Source: Martensiomyces pterosporus (lineage: Eukaryota; Kickxellomycota; Kickxellomycetes; Kickxellales; Kickxellaceae). From it: a stretch of DNA of 64,000 nt. The DNA lies in contig MU603932.1 of assembly GCA_025201845.1 (NCBI GenBank), positions 235,481 to 299,480 on the forward strand. The letters run 5' to 3'. Positions 42,112 through 52,321 of this stretch are shown piece by piece. Within the stretch, counting starts at the first letter, position 1; each line of letters begins with the position of its first letter. The notes under the pieces are model-generated. The model saw nothing but the letters and a program-made list of their open reading frames with translations. It made no database searches and was not told the origin of the DNA. A program made the translations under genes and the position numbers.

Positions 42112-43275
42112 ATGCAAGCAGAAGAATACGAGGAGCGGTCAGAGGTTGCCGACGTTGAGGAAGAGGAGGAGTCGGGGCCCCTCCCTATCCAGCACTTGGA
42201 GGTAAGCCCGTCACCTGCAAAGCAGAGGACACAGCCAAGCGTACATCCAAGCCTCCTCCTTGCTGAGGCGTACTAAACTGTGCAGCTGCTGTTTGAATTT
42301 GCATGAATTTGCTTTTGCCGCTGCCCACCTGCCTAGCAAGTCGGCGTCAGCGCAGCCGACGTTAAAAAGCTCACGGAGGCCGGATATTTTACTGTCGAGT
42401 CGGTGGCATATACACCACGCAAGCAGCTGCTCACAATCAAGGGGTTCGCCGAGACAAAGGTCGACAAGATCCTCAACGAGGCAGCCAAGCTCGTTCCGAT
42501 GGGCTTCTCTACAGCAGCAGACTACCACCAGAAGAGGTCAGAGCTGCTCCACATTACAACCGGCTCCACCGAGCTGGACAAGCTTCTCGGTGGCCATGGC
42601 ATTGAGACTGGGTCTATCACCGAGCTTTTTGGAGAGTTCAGAACAGGCAAGAGCCAAATCTGCCACACCTTGGCGGTGACGTGCCAGCTCGACGAGGCAA
42701 GCGGAGGCGCAATGGGCAAGTGTCTGTACATCGACACAGAGGGAACGTTCCGCCCTGAGCGCCTGGTTGAAATATCCGAGAGGTACAACCTCGACCCCAA
42801 CGAGGTGCTCGACAATGTTGCGTATGCGCGGGCGTTCAACTCTGACCACCAAACCGCTCTCCTTAACCAGGCGTCGATGCTGATGACGGAGTCTCGCTTC
42901 AGTCTTCTCATCGTCGACAGCGCGACAGCGCTATATCGCACCGACTACTCTGGCCGTGGCGAGCTGTCTGCGCGCCAAATGCACCTGGCCCGCTTCTTGC
43001 GCACACTTCTGCGTCTGGCTGATGAGTTTGGCATCGCCGTCGTTATCACCAACCAAGTTGTTGCGCAGGTCGACGGTGGCATGGCCATGTTTGCTGCTGA
43101 TCCCAAGAAGCCAATTGGAGGCAACATCATTGCGCATGCGTCGACAACCAGGCTTTCCCTGCGCAAGGGCCGCGGAGAGACCCGCGTGTGCAAAATCTAC
43201 GACTCGCCCTGCCTGCCAGAGTCGGAGGCGGTGTTCGCCATCACTGCCCAGGGCATCGCTGATGCAAAGGACTAA
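42112..43275 (+). CDS. RAD51: DNA repair recombinase Rad51, two exons
   Basis: Exons are 42112-42201 and 42337-43275, giving 342 residues. The 135-bp intron has donor GTAAGC, a TACTAAA branch site and acceptor TAG, and joins in phase 0 after residue 30. The N-terminal HhH domain is [20 protein letters not shown]. Walker A is GEFRTGKS at 129-136, matching human 127-134; it ends in Ser instead of Thr. Walker B is [12 protein letters not shown], and [12 protein letters not shown] and the FxxA polymerisation region are conserved. Rad51 forms the filament on ssDNA for homologous recombination. Confidence 0.96.
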
Positions 43276-43339
43276 GCATGAGCAAGCTCCGCGTTTTCTT
43301 TTTCAGTGTTCCCCTCTTTGTTTGTCTCTAACGCACAAT

Positions 43340-44149
43340 CTATGTGACTTTTTGCTGTATGCTGCCGTTGCAGTCAGGCTCTGCAACAGGGACTGCTAGT
43401 GCAACACATCTGCCGCGGTCTACCACCTTGCCAAGGGAAAACTGTGGCATGTACACGGTTCTGAATGATGCGCTGCGGTTCCCTGTGCTGCAATGCCGCA
43501 GACGCCCATCCATGAACAGGACACCTCCTGCTGTCATGTTGGCCCAAAACGGCCTTCTGTCCCCGGATATGCTGCTCGTTGGTGCCGCGTAGTGGCCAGG
43601 GTTGGCAGGGTCCGGAAACGGATCAAGCATCACAGTTCCGTTGGCCTCGCTTACGTCGTTAAGCGGAGTCCATGCGCTTATGATTGGGCGCTGCTTTTCT
43701 TGCTTGGAGAAGTACAAGGTGTCTTGATGGTACGCAAACTCGGCCTTTGTGTGTGGAGGTTTGACGATGTACTGGTCGTTAAGCAGATACACGCTGCCTT
43801 GACCAGATCCTTCTGGAAGGCTACACAGGAGCTGTTTGGCGCATGCACCAAACTTGTCCAGCGTGCAGAGCGCCAGAGCCTGCGGTCCGAGCTTTGACCT
43901 CAGGTCGACAAACGCGGCTCGATCCGTCCTTGCCATGTCCGCGACTTCGCACTCGTCAAAATACGCGCATCCTAAGGGCTCAACAACGCACCCCCAGCTA
44001 TCGACAATGTCGCCGTACTCGTAGCAGTGGTTAACAAGCACCTGGGACTCGTTGCTGTACAGCTGCAGCTCTTGTGCTGTGAGAAAGTCGCGCACAATCA
44101 GGTATCCATGCGAACCGAAAAACAAGAGCTGATCGTCCGTCAGCGGCAT
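43340..44149 (-). CDS. Phytanoyl-CoA dioxygenase (PhyH) family protein
   Basis: This single exon encodes 269 residues with a double-stranded beta-helix fold of the Fe(II)/2-oxoglutarate oxygenases. The iron triad is readable as H141 and D143 (YHQD) and H219 (GRLRHCSTG). Arg in the following GNRSASFR is placed to bind 2-oxoglutarate. The N-terminus FFGSHGYLIVRDFLTAQEL is the usual start of PhyH-like proteins. The substrate is unknown. No obvious C-terminal PTS1 is present (ends QQKVT), so peroxisomal location is not supported. It converges with RAD51, leaving 64 bp between the stops. Confidence 0.88.
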   Translation of the reverse strand: MPLTDDQLLFFGSHGYLIVRDFLTAQELQLYSNESQVLVNHCYEYGDIVDSWGCVVEPLGCAYFDECEVADMARTDRAAFVDLRSKLGPQALALCTLDKFGACAKQLLCSLPEGSGQGSVYLLNDQYIVKPPHTKAEFAYHQDTLYFSKQEKQRPIISAWTPLNDVSEANGTVMLDPFPDPANPGHYAAPTSSISGDRRPFWANMTAGGVLFMDGRLRHCSTGNRSASFRTVYMPQFSLGKVVDRGRCVALAVPVAEPDCNGSIQQKVT

Positions 44150-44368
44150 TGCTTCAAGGGCATAGACTAGAGGCGGCAGATAAACAAAGCGGGGTGCTGA
44201 ATGGGCTGAAACTGCTCGTATCGATTTCTACCGGCGATTGCAAATCAGCAGAGAAATATCGACTAGGTGGCGCAACAAAGTTGACTATGGATAGCACGCA
44301 TGGATGGCTGCCAGCCACTCGCCATCCACGGTGGGTCGCTTGCACGGCTGAAAGCGAGCAGCCGGGGG

Positions 44369-45022
44369 CTACTTTCCCACCTTTGTGCACACGACACAAT
44401 AATGGTATATGGTTGGCGCGGCAGCAGCCGAGCCGGTGTCCGACCTCGCCGGTGGCTGAAGCGGTATGCGGATCTGCTCGATGTCCCACATCCTGTTGCC
44501 ACTGCTGTCGTGGGCAGAGACGTCGCCTGCGCGGCACGAGGAGTATGTGAATATCAGCCACCTCCCACCCTGAGCGCACAAGCGGTGCACCTGCTGCGAA
44601 AGACGCTTGAGCACATCCCCGGTGTCGTCCGTGCATGCTATGCAGTCGGATGTGCTCTTGTCAATGACAGCATCGAACGACTCGGGCGCAAGGTTCCCCA
44701 TGCTGAGTGCGTCCTGTACATCCCACTGCAGACACGCCGCCGCCTGTGGGTCACCCGCGTACCGCTCTTCTGATCTCGCTCTCATTTTCTCTATGACATT
44801 GGCGCAGTAGTCAATGCTCTTGATGCTGCGGAAGCCGTCGTCAAACATGTCGAATGCAAGGGTAGAGTTGCCGCAGCCTATCTGAAGGACGCGGGCGCTC
44901 TTGCTAGCATTGCTGTTGACAATCCCGGCTATTTGCGAGTAGCTGAGCAGCCAGTCGAACTGCTCTTCCCTGTCGAACCGCTCTTCCCAGTACCCTTTGC
45001 TGTCGTATTTGGGCGGTGCCAT
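44369..45022 (-). CDS. Class I methyltransferase, METTL13/EEF1AKMT4-like
   Basis: The start at 45022 gives 217 residues. The N-terminus YWEERFDREEQFDWLLSY is the signature of the METTL13/EEF1AKMT4 group, followed by SAM motif I VLQIGCGNSTLAFDMFD and the acidic SIDYCANVI. The later segment ESFDAVIDKSTSDCI corresponds to motif IV (FD.VIDKGT). Relatives methylate lysines, or the N-terminus, of elongation factor eEF1A. Whether this one acts on eEF1A is inference. The frame is open to 45646 through low-complexity sequence that the family lacks, so the shorter start is used. Confidence 0.85.
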   Translation of the reverse strand: MAPPKYDSKGYWEERFDREEQFDWLLSYSQIAGIVNSNASKSARVLQIGCGNSTLAFDMFDDGFRSIKSIDYCANVIEKMRARSEERYAGDPQAAACLQWDVQDALSMGNLAPESFDAVIDKSTSDCIACTDDTGDVLKRLSQQVHRLCAQGGRWLIFTYSSCRAGDVSAHDSSGNRMWDIEQIRIPLQPPARSDTGSAAAAPTIYHYCVVCTKVGK

Positions 45023-45655
45023 TGTGCGGGTGTCTGCGCGCTCTCGCTTGTAACGGGGCTCCCCAGGAGAAAAGCAGGCGCTAAACAAGAAGCTGAAGCA
45101 AAGCGGCTCTGACAAAAAGGGCAGGAGGGCTCGCCCCACATTTGCGGCTACCTCGCCAGATGCAGCGCCAGTGCCGATCCGCTGATCGATCGCGGAATCG
45201 CCGAATGAGCGCGCTGGATTAAAGTGTTTGCGGAACGTAATTGGTCCGTCGGCGGGTGTTGGAACTGGGATCGTTCGTGCTAGTAGCAGACGGGAGGACG
45301 TGGGCGCAGTGGTTCTTGGGAGGCCAGAAAAAGCACACCGCCGCCCGCCGCGCACGCTGCTGGGCTTGCCAAGGGGCGGCTGTGCGCTGCAGCAGCATTT
45401 ATTCCTTTCAGTTCCGCTCCCCTCTGAAGCACCCAGTTTGCACGTCTCTTCTTTTCCTCTCCTACTCCCAACCTCAATCCAAGAGGCGCATCTGAGTAAC
45501 ACCCAGCAGCCAGTCTGTACAGCTCGCGCGCTCATACTCCATTTCCCGCCAAAGCCCTCACCAGCACTAAGCCAGACCCAGCTTGCGCTCTCTACACGTG
45601 CACCGCTCGCAATCACACAAGAAACAGGCAGCATAGCTATATCCAAAAATAAAAG
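45023..45655. promoter_or_regulatory. Divergent intergenic region, methyltransferase/SEC61 beta
   Basis: About 630 bp lie between divergent start codons. The in-frame upstream extension of the methyltransferase crosses it, but its composition is unlike protein of that family. The sequence near the SEC61 beta ATG is C/T-rich, then A-rich (ccaaaaataaaag). Confidence 0.4.
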
Positions 45656-46278
45656 ATGGTACGTTGTCTATAATAGACGCAGCACCCGTACAACTGCAGC
45701 CCGCCGGTGCACACAAATTTTCTCGTCTGCGCGCAGATGAGCTGCAAATTCAAAGCTGCACAGCCTTTTCCTTCTTTTTTCCCCCTTCTGTGCCTATGCG
45801 TATTCATTGTAGGCCGAATCCTCCGCTGTTAAGAACTCTCCTGTCCCTGCTGGTGCTGGGCCTCGCAACCTGAGGTAAGTAGCAGCGCTTGCTTGCATTT
45901 CATCATCTATGCTACGGCAGCATTTTGTGTCTTGCCAGCTCGATGCGTGGCAGCAGAAGACTGTGACGGCGCATGGACCTATCGATCTTGTGCACTCTCT
46001 GGCGCTGATACGCTTTTCTGTCGTGGCAATGCACAAAACTCTAATCGCGCTGTGGTAGGGCTCGTCGTGGTGGCTCCTCGTCTTCAAGCCGCGGAGGCGC
46101 TACTGGCCGGCAGGTGTCGCGGGCTACTGGCAGCACCCAGACGATGATGCGGCTTTACTCTGACGACGCCCCGGGGCTCAAGGTCGATCCGGTTGTTGTC
46201 CTCGTTCTCAGCCTCGTGTTTATCGCCTCCGTCTTCCTTCTGCACATCTACGGAAAATTGACCGGCACAAAGAACTAA
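45656..46278 (+). CDS. SBH1: Protein transport protein Sec61 subunit beta (Sbh1), three exons
   Basis: Coding exons are 45656-45658, 45813-45874 and 46059-46278, giving 94 residues. The first coding exon holds only the ATG, directly followed by donor GTACGT. Introns are 154 and 184 bp with TAG acceptors, joining in phase 0 and phase 2. The protein has a Gly/Ser/Arg-rich cytosolic part and the conserved [20 protein letters not shown] before a single C-terminal membrane helix ([17 protein letters not shown]). This is the tail-anchored beta subunit of the ER translocon, partner of the Sec61 alpha encoded at 6523-7950. Confidence 0.92.
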
Positions 46279-46783
46279 GGCTCAGTCGCTCGACGATAGT
46301 GGATGCGTCCGTGTTGAAATGTGCTGGGGTGGTAGAAAGGGGGGCTCCTCCAGCAGCGCCTAACGAGGGCTAGAGCGAGCCAGATAGAGATCTCCCACGC
46401 TTGGTCCCCTGCCTTTTAAACGCTCATATTACCTTCAATGTTTTAATTATACTCTTGTTTAAATGGGTACAAGCCGCTGCTGAAATGCCTTTTGAAGCTC
46501 CGCTCCGCTCTAGTGGAGGACTCGAGCCAGCCCCTGTGCACGCCAGCGCGGGCCACCCATCCAGGCATTCTCCACTCGTTGCCATGGCGTGTGCTGCCTC
46601 CAGTTTGGCTATCCTCTTTCTTTTTTATTCTTGCAATGACACGGCCCCGTCGCGTGTATCTCTCAGCTCGCACATACTCGCCCATCCAGCCACCAAGTGC
46701 TCTTTTCTCGCATGCCGCATTTGCAGCATTGCACCGGCTGCTTCAGAGGCGGTGCACTAGGTGTGGGGCGCAATGTGCACCTT
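46279..46783. other. Convergent intergenic region SBH1/SEN34
   Basis: About 505 bp between two stop codons. No frame has family features and no RNA gene was recognised. Confidence 0.45.
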
Positions 46784-47441
46784 TCATCCCATGGCGGACC
46801 AGCCGAGGCTGATATATGTGAATTTGTTGGCTGCAGGATCCCACGAGCACAGCAAGCGTGTTTTTTTCACATTGGTGCCGAGTCTGCCAAGCGCGACAAG
46901 ATCGCGCGGCTTGAAGGGGCGGCTGTGATCCAGGAGGCTGGCGACAAAGCTTGAATGGTATCGCATCGGCTCGCCTAGATGTGAAGCGGGGTGCAGCAGA
47001 GCAGAGCACAGTCACTTGTTAGCGCAGGAATGCACGCATGGTGGACCAAAAGCATATGCGTCAGTGCCACTGCAGTATGCGTAGCTTACCTAGGTATAAA
47101 AGGTAGTCTCCGCCAAACTTCAAGCCGTACGTCAGGTAGAACCCCCTTTCGTGGAGGTCCCTGTACAGCTTGTATTTTGCTACTTCGCGCTCGGACATTG
47201 GCCAGGTGAGACTGCCGCCCGTCAACTCAATAGCGCCCTTCTCAAGCAGCATGGCTGCCTCCTCGGGGAGCAGCACAAGCGGCAGCCCAAAGTACGTGTT
47301 CTGCAGTGGGTTAGCTGGGTGGCTCCCCTCCAGTGCTCCAACCACTCGGTGCTCGCGCCTTAGGCCCAGAACCACGCCAGCGTCGAATATCATCACCTTT
47401 CCATCCACGCACTTGAGCTTGTACGGCGTAGTTTCCTCCAT
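46784..47441 (-). CDS. SEN34: tRNA-splicing endonuclease subunit Sen34, two exons
   Basis: Exons are 47441-47090 and 46974-46784, giving 180 residues. The 115-bp intron has donor GTAAGC and acceptor TAG and joins in phase 1. The catalytic C-terminal domain is clear: GFYLTYGLKFGGDYLLYLGE (usual YPGDP), RYHSSFVAS with the catalytic His, and LGTNVKKTRLLCSW with the catalytic Lys, ending TYISLGWSAMG. The N-terminal domain (VMIFDAGVVLGLRREHRVVG) is also present. Sen34 cuts the 3' splice site of pre-tRNA introns. It is much shorter than yeast (275) or human (310) Sen34 because the linker between the domains is missing. Confidence 0.9.
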
Positions 47442-47744
47442 TAAAATGGCACACGAAGCAGGAAATAGATCGAGCAAAGCCGCTGGTGCACCGCCCGCGT
47501 GCCTAGCGGCGATTTTTCAGCTTGGCGGGCTGGCGAGCGATTGTGATGGGTTCGCCGCACCACAGCACCGCCACCACGGCCGCGTGCAGCCTGGCAGGTG
47601 GTTTCTCTATCGCCTGTTTTCTCCTTGCTCTTCTGCCGCTCTAATCAGCACAGACAGACCTTGCTATTTCCTCCTCGCTTTTATTTCCCTCATTTCCCCG
47701 CAATCATTTGCGCATTTGGCAGCGTCTGCACCCAGGATTTTGCC
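47442..47744. promoter_or_regulatory. Bidirectional promoter SEN34/SAM50
   Basis: Only 303 bp separate the divergent start codons, so the two genes probably share promoter elements. The SAM50 side is C/T-rich. Confidence 0.45.
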
Positions 47745-49318
47745 ATGAGCACACACGAAGAGGTAAGTCGAAATTACATGGGCGTGTGCGCTTCTGCCAA
47801 TGTCTTGCTCGAGCTGCCGCGCCAACTCACCAGCTGCTTGCACTGTCTACTTTGGCCTTCCCGCTGTCCTAGTCCGTGTCGCCTACGCCTACGGATGCCG
47901 GCTTCGCATCGGGGTTCACTGCAAGGGGCATATTTGACGAGGCCATGAAACCTAGCGATAATGGCGGATCAGAGTCGAGCCAAAGCCAGGCCATCGATGT
48001 TGGCTCGCAGAGCATAGCGATCAGCAACTTTTCAGTCGCAGGCATCTCGAGGATTCGTCGTGGGTTCCTTAGCGAGCTTTTGGCGACGGCATTCAGCGCA
48101 AAGACCGTGAAGGAGGCCGTAGACGAGGCTCGCGAGGCGGCAGGAAAGCTCAAAGCACTTGGCATGGCCAAGAACGTAGTCGTCAGACTGGATCAATCGT
48201 CTACCAACCCGCAGGCTGTCGACGTGCACTTTGACTGCGAAAATGGCAGCCGGTACGTTGTCAAGACTGGCCTGGATGTGGGCGATGATGAGGGCACAGC
48301 CAGCGTGACTGGAAGGCTAAACAACATCTGGGGAGGCGGAGAGTCGTTTGAAGCAAACTATGCCCGCGGAAGCAAAACCCAGGCTTCGTTTCAAGGCGTG
48401 CTGAGCGTGCCTTTGCATGCGGACCCGCAGCGGAGGTTTGAGCTCAGCGCCCACCAGGCCAACTTGGACAACCGCCCGTACTGTGCGCATGATGAGTTGC
48501 GCCGTACACTGGGCGCCGCGTACCGCGTGCGCAACTCGCTTGGATCGCACGAGCTGCTGTACTCGGCTTCATGGCGCGAAATCTGCAACCTGGGCAAGAC
48601 TGCATCGCCCTCCCTGCGTAGCGAGGCTGGCCACACACTCAAGTCGTCGGTCGCATACACGTTTATCCATGACGACAGGGACTCGCAGACTGTGCCTACT
48701 TGCGGGAACTTTGTCAAGACATCGACTGAGCTCGCGGGTCTTGGTGGCGACGTTCAGTTCTCAAAGTCGCTTGTAGAGCTGCAGGCGAACCAGAGCCTCG
48801 GCCGTGGGTATGTTCTCAGCACGAGTGCCCAGGGCGGACTGCTGTGGAATCTGAGGCGTGGCAGCGATGGCAGCGATGCTCGCACGCCTCTAGCAGACCG
48901 GTTCTTCTTGGGCGGGAACTCGAGCGTGCGTGGGTTTGAGTATCGCGGCATTGGCCCGCGCGACCGCAACGACAGGCTTGGTGGCGACGTTTTCTATGCG
49001 GCCGGAGTTAGCCTGCTGACGCCGCTGCCCTTTGTTCGCACAGATGCCCTGCGCGGCCACATCTGGGCCAACGCTGGCCAGAACGCCTTGCTCGATAGCC
49101 GCGGGCTGCTGAACAAGGCCAGGTCATCGGATCCCTACAGCCTGGGGCACGAGATCAAGCGGTTCTTGACTTCGCCTTCGGCGTCGGTTGGCGTGGGGCT
49201 CGTGTACCGCCACAGCATCGTTCGTGTAGAGCTGTCGTGCTGCTTGCCTGTCGTGGCTGCTGCATCGGACAGGCCAAAGGCGGGACTGCAGTTTGGACTT
49301 GGATTCCAGTTCTTGTAG
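47745..49318 (+). CDS. SAM50: Mitochondrial sorting and assembly machinery Sam50/Tob55, two exons
   Basis: Exons are 47745-47762 (18 bp, MSTHEE) and 47873-49318, giving 487 residues. The 110-bp intron has donor GTAAGT and acceptor TAG, phase 0. A single POTRA domain (IAISNFSVAGISRIRRGFLS to VDVHFDCENG) precedes a 16-strand Omp85 barrel. The barrel carries the conserved LADRFFLGGNSSVRGFEYRG motif (Omp85 loop 6, RGF/Y) and ends GLQFGLGFQFL, a typical terminal beta strand. Sam50 inserts beta-barrel proteins into the mitochondrial outer membrane. Confidence 0.94.
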
Positions 49319-49483
49319 ACGCTCGTTTAGTAGGCGAGATTGGCGGCGCCAAATCGCAGTGTCTACAGACGTAGTGTTGGTATCTGCACCAAGATTGTAA
49401 GGAGGCGTGGTATATAAATAACCAATAAAAGAAGGAATACAGACGATGGGAAGGGCGGCCAGACCTAAAACTGCTGCTGCTGT

Positions 49484-50203
49484 CTATCTGTTGGCGCGTT
49501 TGTACTCTGCAGGGCTCACAAACTCGCTCTTTTTCAGGCTCCAGATTCCCCGCTTTGCGCGCTTGGCCTCTGCCTCGGTGCGCTCCAGTAGCTTGAGCTC
49601 GCCGTCGTACTGCGCATTCCCGCCACGGTATATGGTTGCGAGCCCTTGGCGCAGCATCTCGTGGGAGGCGTTCTTCTTGAACACATAGAGCTGCCGGTAG
49701 TTGACAGTGGCAACCAGTCGGCCGTACTGGTCTTTAGCCAGTGGCACGACTGATACACGCTTGCCGAGAACCTGCGACGACAAAAAGTCCTTGGCCTCCT
49801 TGGAGAAAGGCTGTGCGGGCTTTCCAAAGTGCGAGACCTCGGGAGCGTCGACTGCTGCCAGCCGTACCGAGATGGAGTACTTTGACATGCCCCGCTTCTT
49901 TGCTGGAGGACTCTGCAGCCATTGCAGGTAAGGTGTGTGGTAGAGCCTCAGCGTGTCGCCATCGGATACATCAATGACGATTCCATATAGCTTCTGGTGG
50001 GACTTTACAACGCTGTCTGGGATGTCGGCGCTGGTCTGGTAGCGACGGAACATTGTATACACGCCAAAGGCAATGCCGGCACCGATGCTGAGGTAAATAC
50101 CAGCTTTGGCGTAGAAAAGGGCACGCTGTGAGTAGGGAAAGCTGTCGTATGCTGTTTGTGACTCGGTGGTGGATGTATCCTTGCTGTTGTTGTTGCCTGG
50201 CAT
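49484..50203 (-). CDS. LCL3: Membrane-anchored staphylococcal-nuclease-like protein Lcl3
   Basis: The start at 50203 gives 239 residues. A membrane segment (FYAKAGIYLSIGAGIAFGVYTM) near residues 30-52 precedes an SNase domain. Domain motifs include VIDVSDGDTLRLYHTP, VRLAAVDAPEVSHFGKPAQP, VLGKRVSVVPLAKDQYGRLV and LRQGLATIYRGG. These supply the Asp, Arg and Glu residues expected for calcium-dependent phosphodiester cleavage. Lcl3 in yeasts is a mitochondrial or membrane-associated putative endonuclease of unknown role. The open frame upstream to 50446 is unlike the family. Confidence 0.9.
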   Translation of the reverse strand: MPGNNNSKDTSTTESQTAYDSFPYSQRALFYAKAGIYLSIGAGIAFGVYTMFRRYQTSADIPDSVVKSHQKLYGIVIDVSDGDTLRLYHTPYLQWLQSPPAKKRGMSKYSISVRLAAVDAPEVSHFGKPAQPFSKEAKDFLSSQVLGKRVSVVPLAKDQYGRLVATVNYRQLYVFKKNASHEMLRQGLATIYRGGNAQYDGELKLLERTEAEAKRAKRGIWSLKKSEFVSPAEYKRANR

Positions 50204-50795
50204 TAGAAGCCCGTCTAGAGTCTGGCTGAATGAGGACCAGCTGACAGGCAAGTGAGAGAGAACAAGCGAGCAAAAAAAAAAAACGCAAGTGCTGAACAGC
50301 AGGGAGAAGCAAGCGGGGTGCAGGAGAGAGAAAGGAGTCTGGCCCTCTACCCAGAACAGCAGGACATCGGGGGTTTTCCTGTACCACTTGACGGGTGAGC
50401 CACAGCAAAGGAGACAAGCGGCGTCTGGTGTTGTGACCTTGGCCAAAGATGGTGGCTAGAGGCAGCAGTATGTATAGGGTATGACGTGATTAGATAAACA
50501 GACAAAGAAATGCTGCTGCTACATATAAAATATAAAAAAGAATACTAGAGAGAAAGAAGGGGAGAGAAGGGGATGGAAAGGAGATAAAGAGATGGAAAGA
50601 AGGGCCACGTACTGGTGCTGGTGCTGGTGCAAGAGCCAAGTCCATCCGCATAGTACTGATACCACCGTCGCCAGTCAGACCCGATAGGAAGCAACAGCGT
50701 GGGCAAGCTGATGGAGCTGCTAGCACTGGCTGATAAGTAGATGAGAAAGGTGGGGAAAAATACACAGGAGGCGTAAGGAGAGAATAGTGCGCGGT
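50204..50795. other. Intergenic region between LCL3 and the bHLH gene
   Basis: About 590 bp: the LCL3 promoter and the bHLH 3' flank. It contains an A-run at about 50272-50283 and purine-rich runs on the plus strand. No gene was recognised. Confidence 0.4.
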
Positions 50796-52321
50796 TTAGA
50801 TACCAGTGTTCATCAGGTTGCTGCTGCCGTCACCGCTGCCTGGCGAGCGCGAGGCATTCATGCCGGCTGCGCCAGCAAGCATCGCCGCCAGGCCGCTGGA
50901 GCCCTGCTGCTGGTGGGCAGCAGATACTGGAATTCCAGTCTCAAGCTCGTGGACACGCACGCTCTGGGCCTGGAGCATCTGCTGCAGCTGCCTGATGTAC
51001 TCGACCGACTTCTTCAGAATGATGCCCTTGTTGGGCTTCGTGTTTGCGTCAATCATCGTCTCGGGCAGGAGCGTGTAGAGCTCCTGGATGCGGTCGTTGA
51101 TGTTGTCGCGCCTCCGCCTTTCGACAGCGTTGTGGCTCTCCCTGCGGCGGCGTCTCTTCTCGTACGAAATGATGGCGCTATGCTTAGAAAGGGGGGAGAA
51201 AACGTGCACGGCATGCGAATAAAGAGGAAATCAGTTAGTAGCAAGTGTGGCTTTTGCGCATTGGCCGTGGGAGCCAATCAGACAGGCGGAAATAGGCAGC
51301 ACAATCGCCAGCCGCAGTAGGGGAGCGAGCAAGGCAGGAATGGAAAAAAGAACAAGGCACGCAGCTGGAATCAGAAAGAAATAGGCAGTCAAGGCAGGGC
51401 ACGGCGGGGCTGCGTGCGCTTGCGTGGGTTGTGCAGACGCGTGGGTAGCAGACAGGGGCATGGGTGTGGAGAAGCAACAAAAGAGGGCTCCTTCCGGGCA
51501 CAAGGTGCATGTGCAGCATGTGTGTCAACTTACGACTTCTGCGACGTGTCGCCGTCCTCGTTCTCAAGAAGAGTCATTAGAGCCGGGTCCTGTGGCGAAA
51601 AGTTGGCTGCAGAGTGGCCTGCCAGCGGCTGGGCAGAGAACGACGAGGGGTCCAGCGTAGACCCGATGCTCGGCTGCTGCACGAGCGAGTTGTCAAACCA
51701 CTCTGGGTGCGTCGGCAGGGACATGCTTTGGAAGCCAGGGCTGGTTGGTGGGCTGGTGCTGAAGTTCTGCACCCGCATTAGGCGGCTGGCGGCTGGGCCC
51801 TGGTTGGCAAACAGGGTTCCCGAGATGTTGGTGGGGATGGTTCCAGAGGCCATTGCAGCAAGGCTGTGTCCGGGGTAGCTGCCTGTAGGAGAGATGTCGC
51901 CAAGGTCGTCGGTGGCAGGCGAAAACATCTCCTGCTGTCCAGGCGAGCCTAGATGGGAGCGGAAGGAGTTGTGCTGCTGCTGGTGGTGGTGGTGGAACTG
52001 CTGCTGCTGCTGCTGGAAGTGCTGCTGCTGAAGCTGCTGGAAGCTGCTGGCAATGCCACTACGCTCGTAGTCTGTGCCAAAAGAAGCCGCCGACCCGCTG
52101 AGCTGCTGCTGGTTGTTGCCTAGAGCCTGCGCACGGTTGATGTTGATTGGAGCAGTGCCTCCGGCATTCGAGTCGTTCATGTTTGCGTTGCTGTCGGTGC
52201 TATCAGACCTTATCTGGAGCTGCGAGAAGCTAGAGAGGTGAGGCGAGGCGTGGATGTGCTGCTGTGCTAGGCTCTGCAGAAGCGTAGGGTCGATGGTGGT
52301 GTTTAGCGGCTCGCCGCTCAT
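50796..52321 (-). CDS. bHLH transcription factor, MiT/TFE-like, two exons
   Basis: Exons are 52321-51534 and 51177-50796, giving 389 residues. The 356-bp intron has donor GTAAGT and acceptor TAG and joins in phase 2. The N-terminal part is Gln/His/Ser-rich with poly-Gln and poly-His runs. Exon 2 carries the bHLH domain: basic region RRRRRESHNAVERRRRDNIN (H, E and R at the E-box contact positions for CACGTG), helix DRIQELYTLLPE, and NKGIILKKSVEYIRQLQ. The last two are close to the TFEB/MITF pattern. LQQMLQAQSVRVHELE after helix 2 suggests a short leucine zipper. Targets are unknown. Confidence 0.88.
51960..52050 (-). repeat. CAG/CAC repeat coding poly-Gln/poly-His in the bHLH gene
   Basis: CTG/GTG triplet runs on the plus strand encode poly-Gln with an interrupting His run on the minus strand, in the disordered activation region of the factor. 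Confidence 0.88.

Noticed and set aside
45023..45646. 208-codon N-terminal extension of the methyltransferase
   Set aside because: Low-complexity translation without homology to the family. The conserved YWEERF motif directly follows the ATG at 45022.
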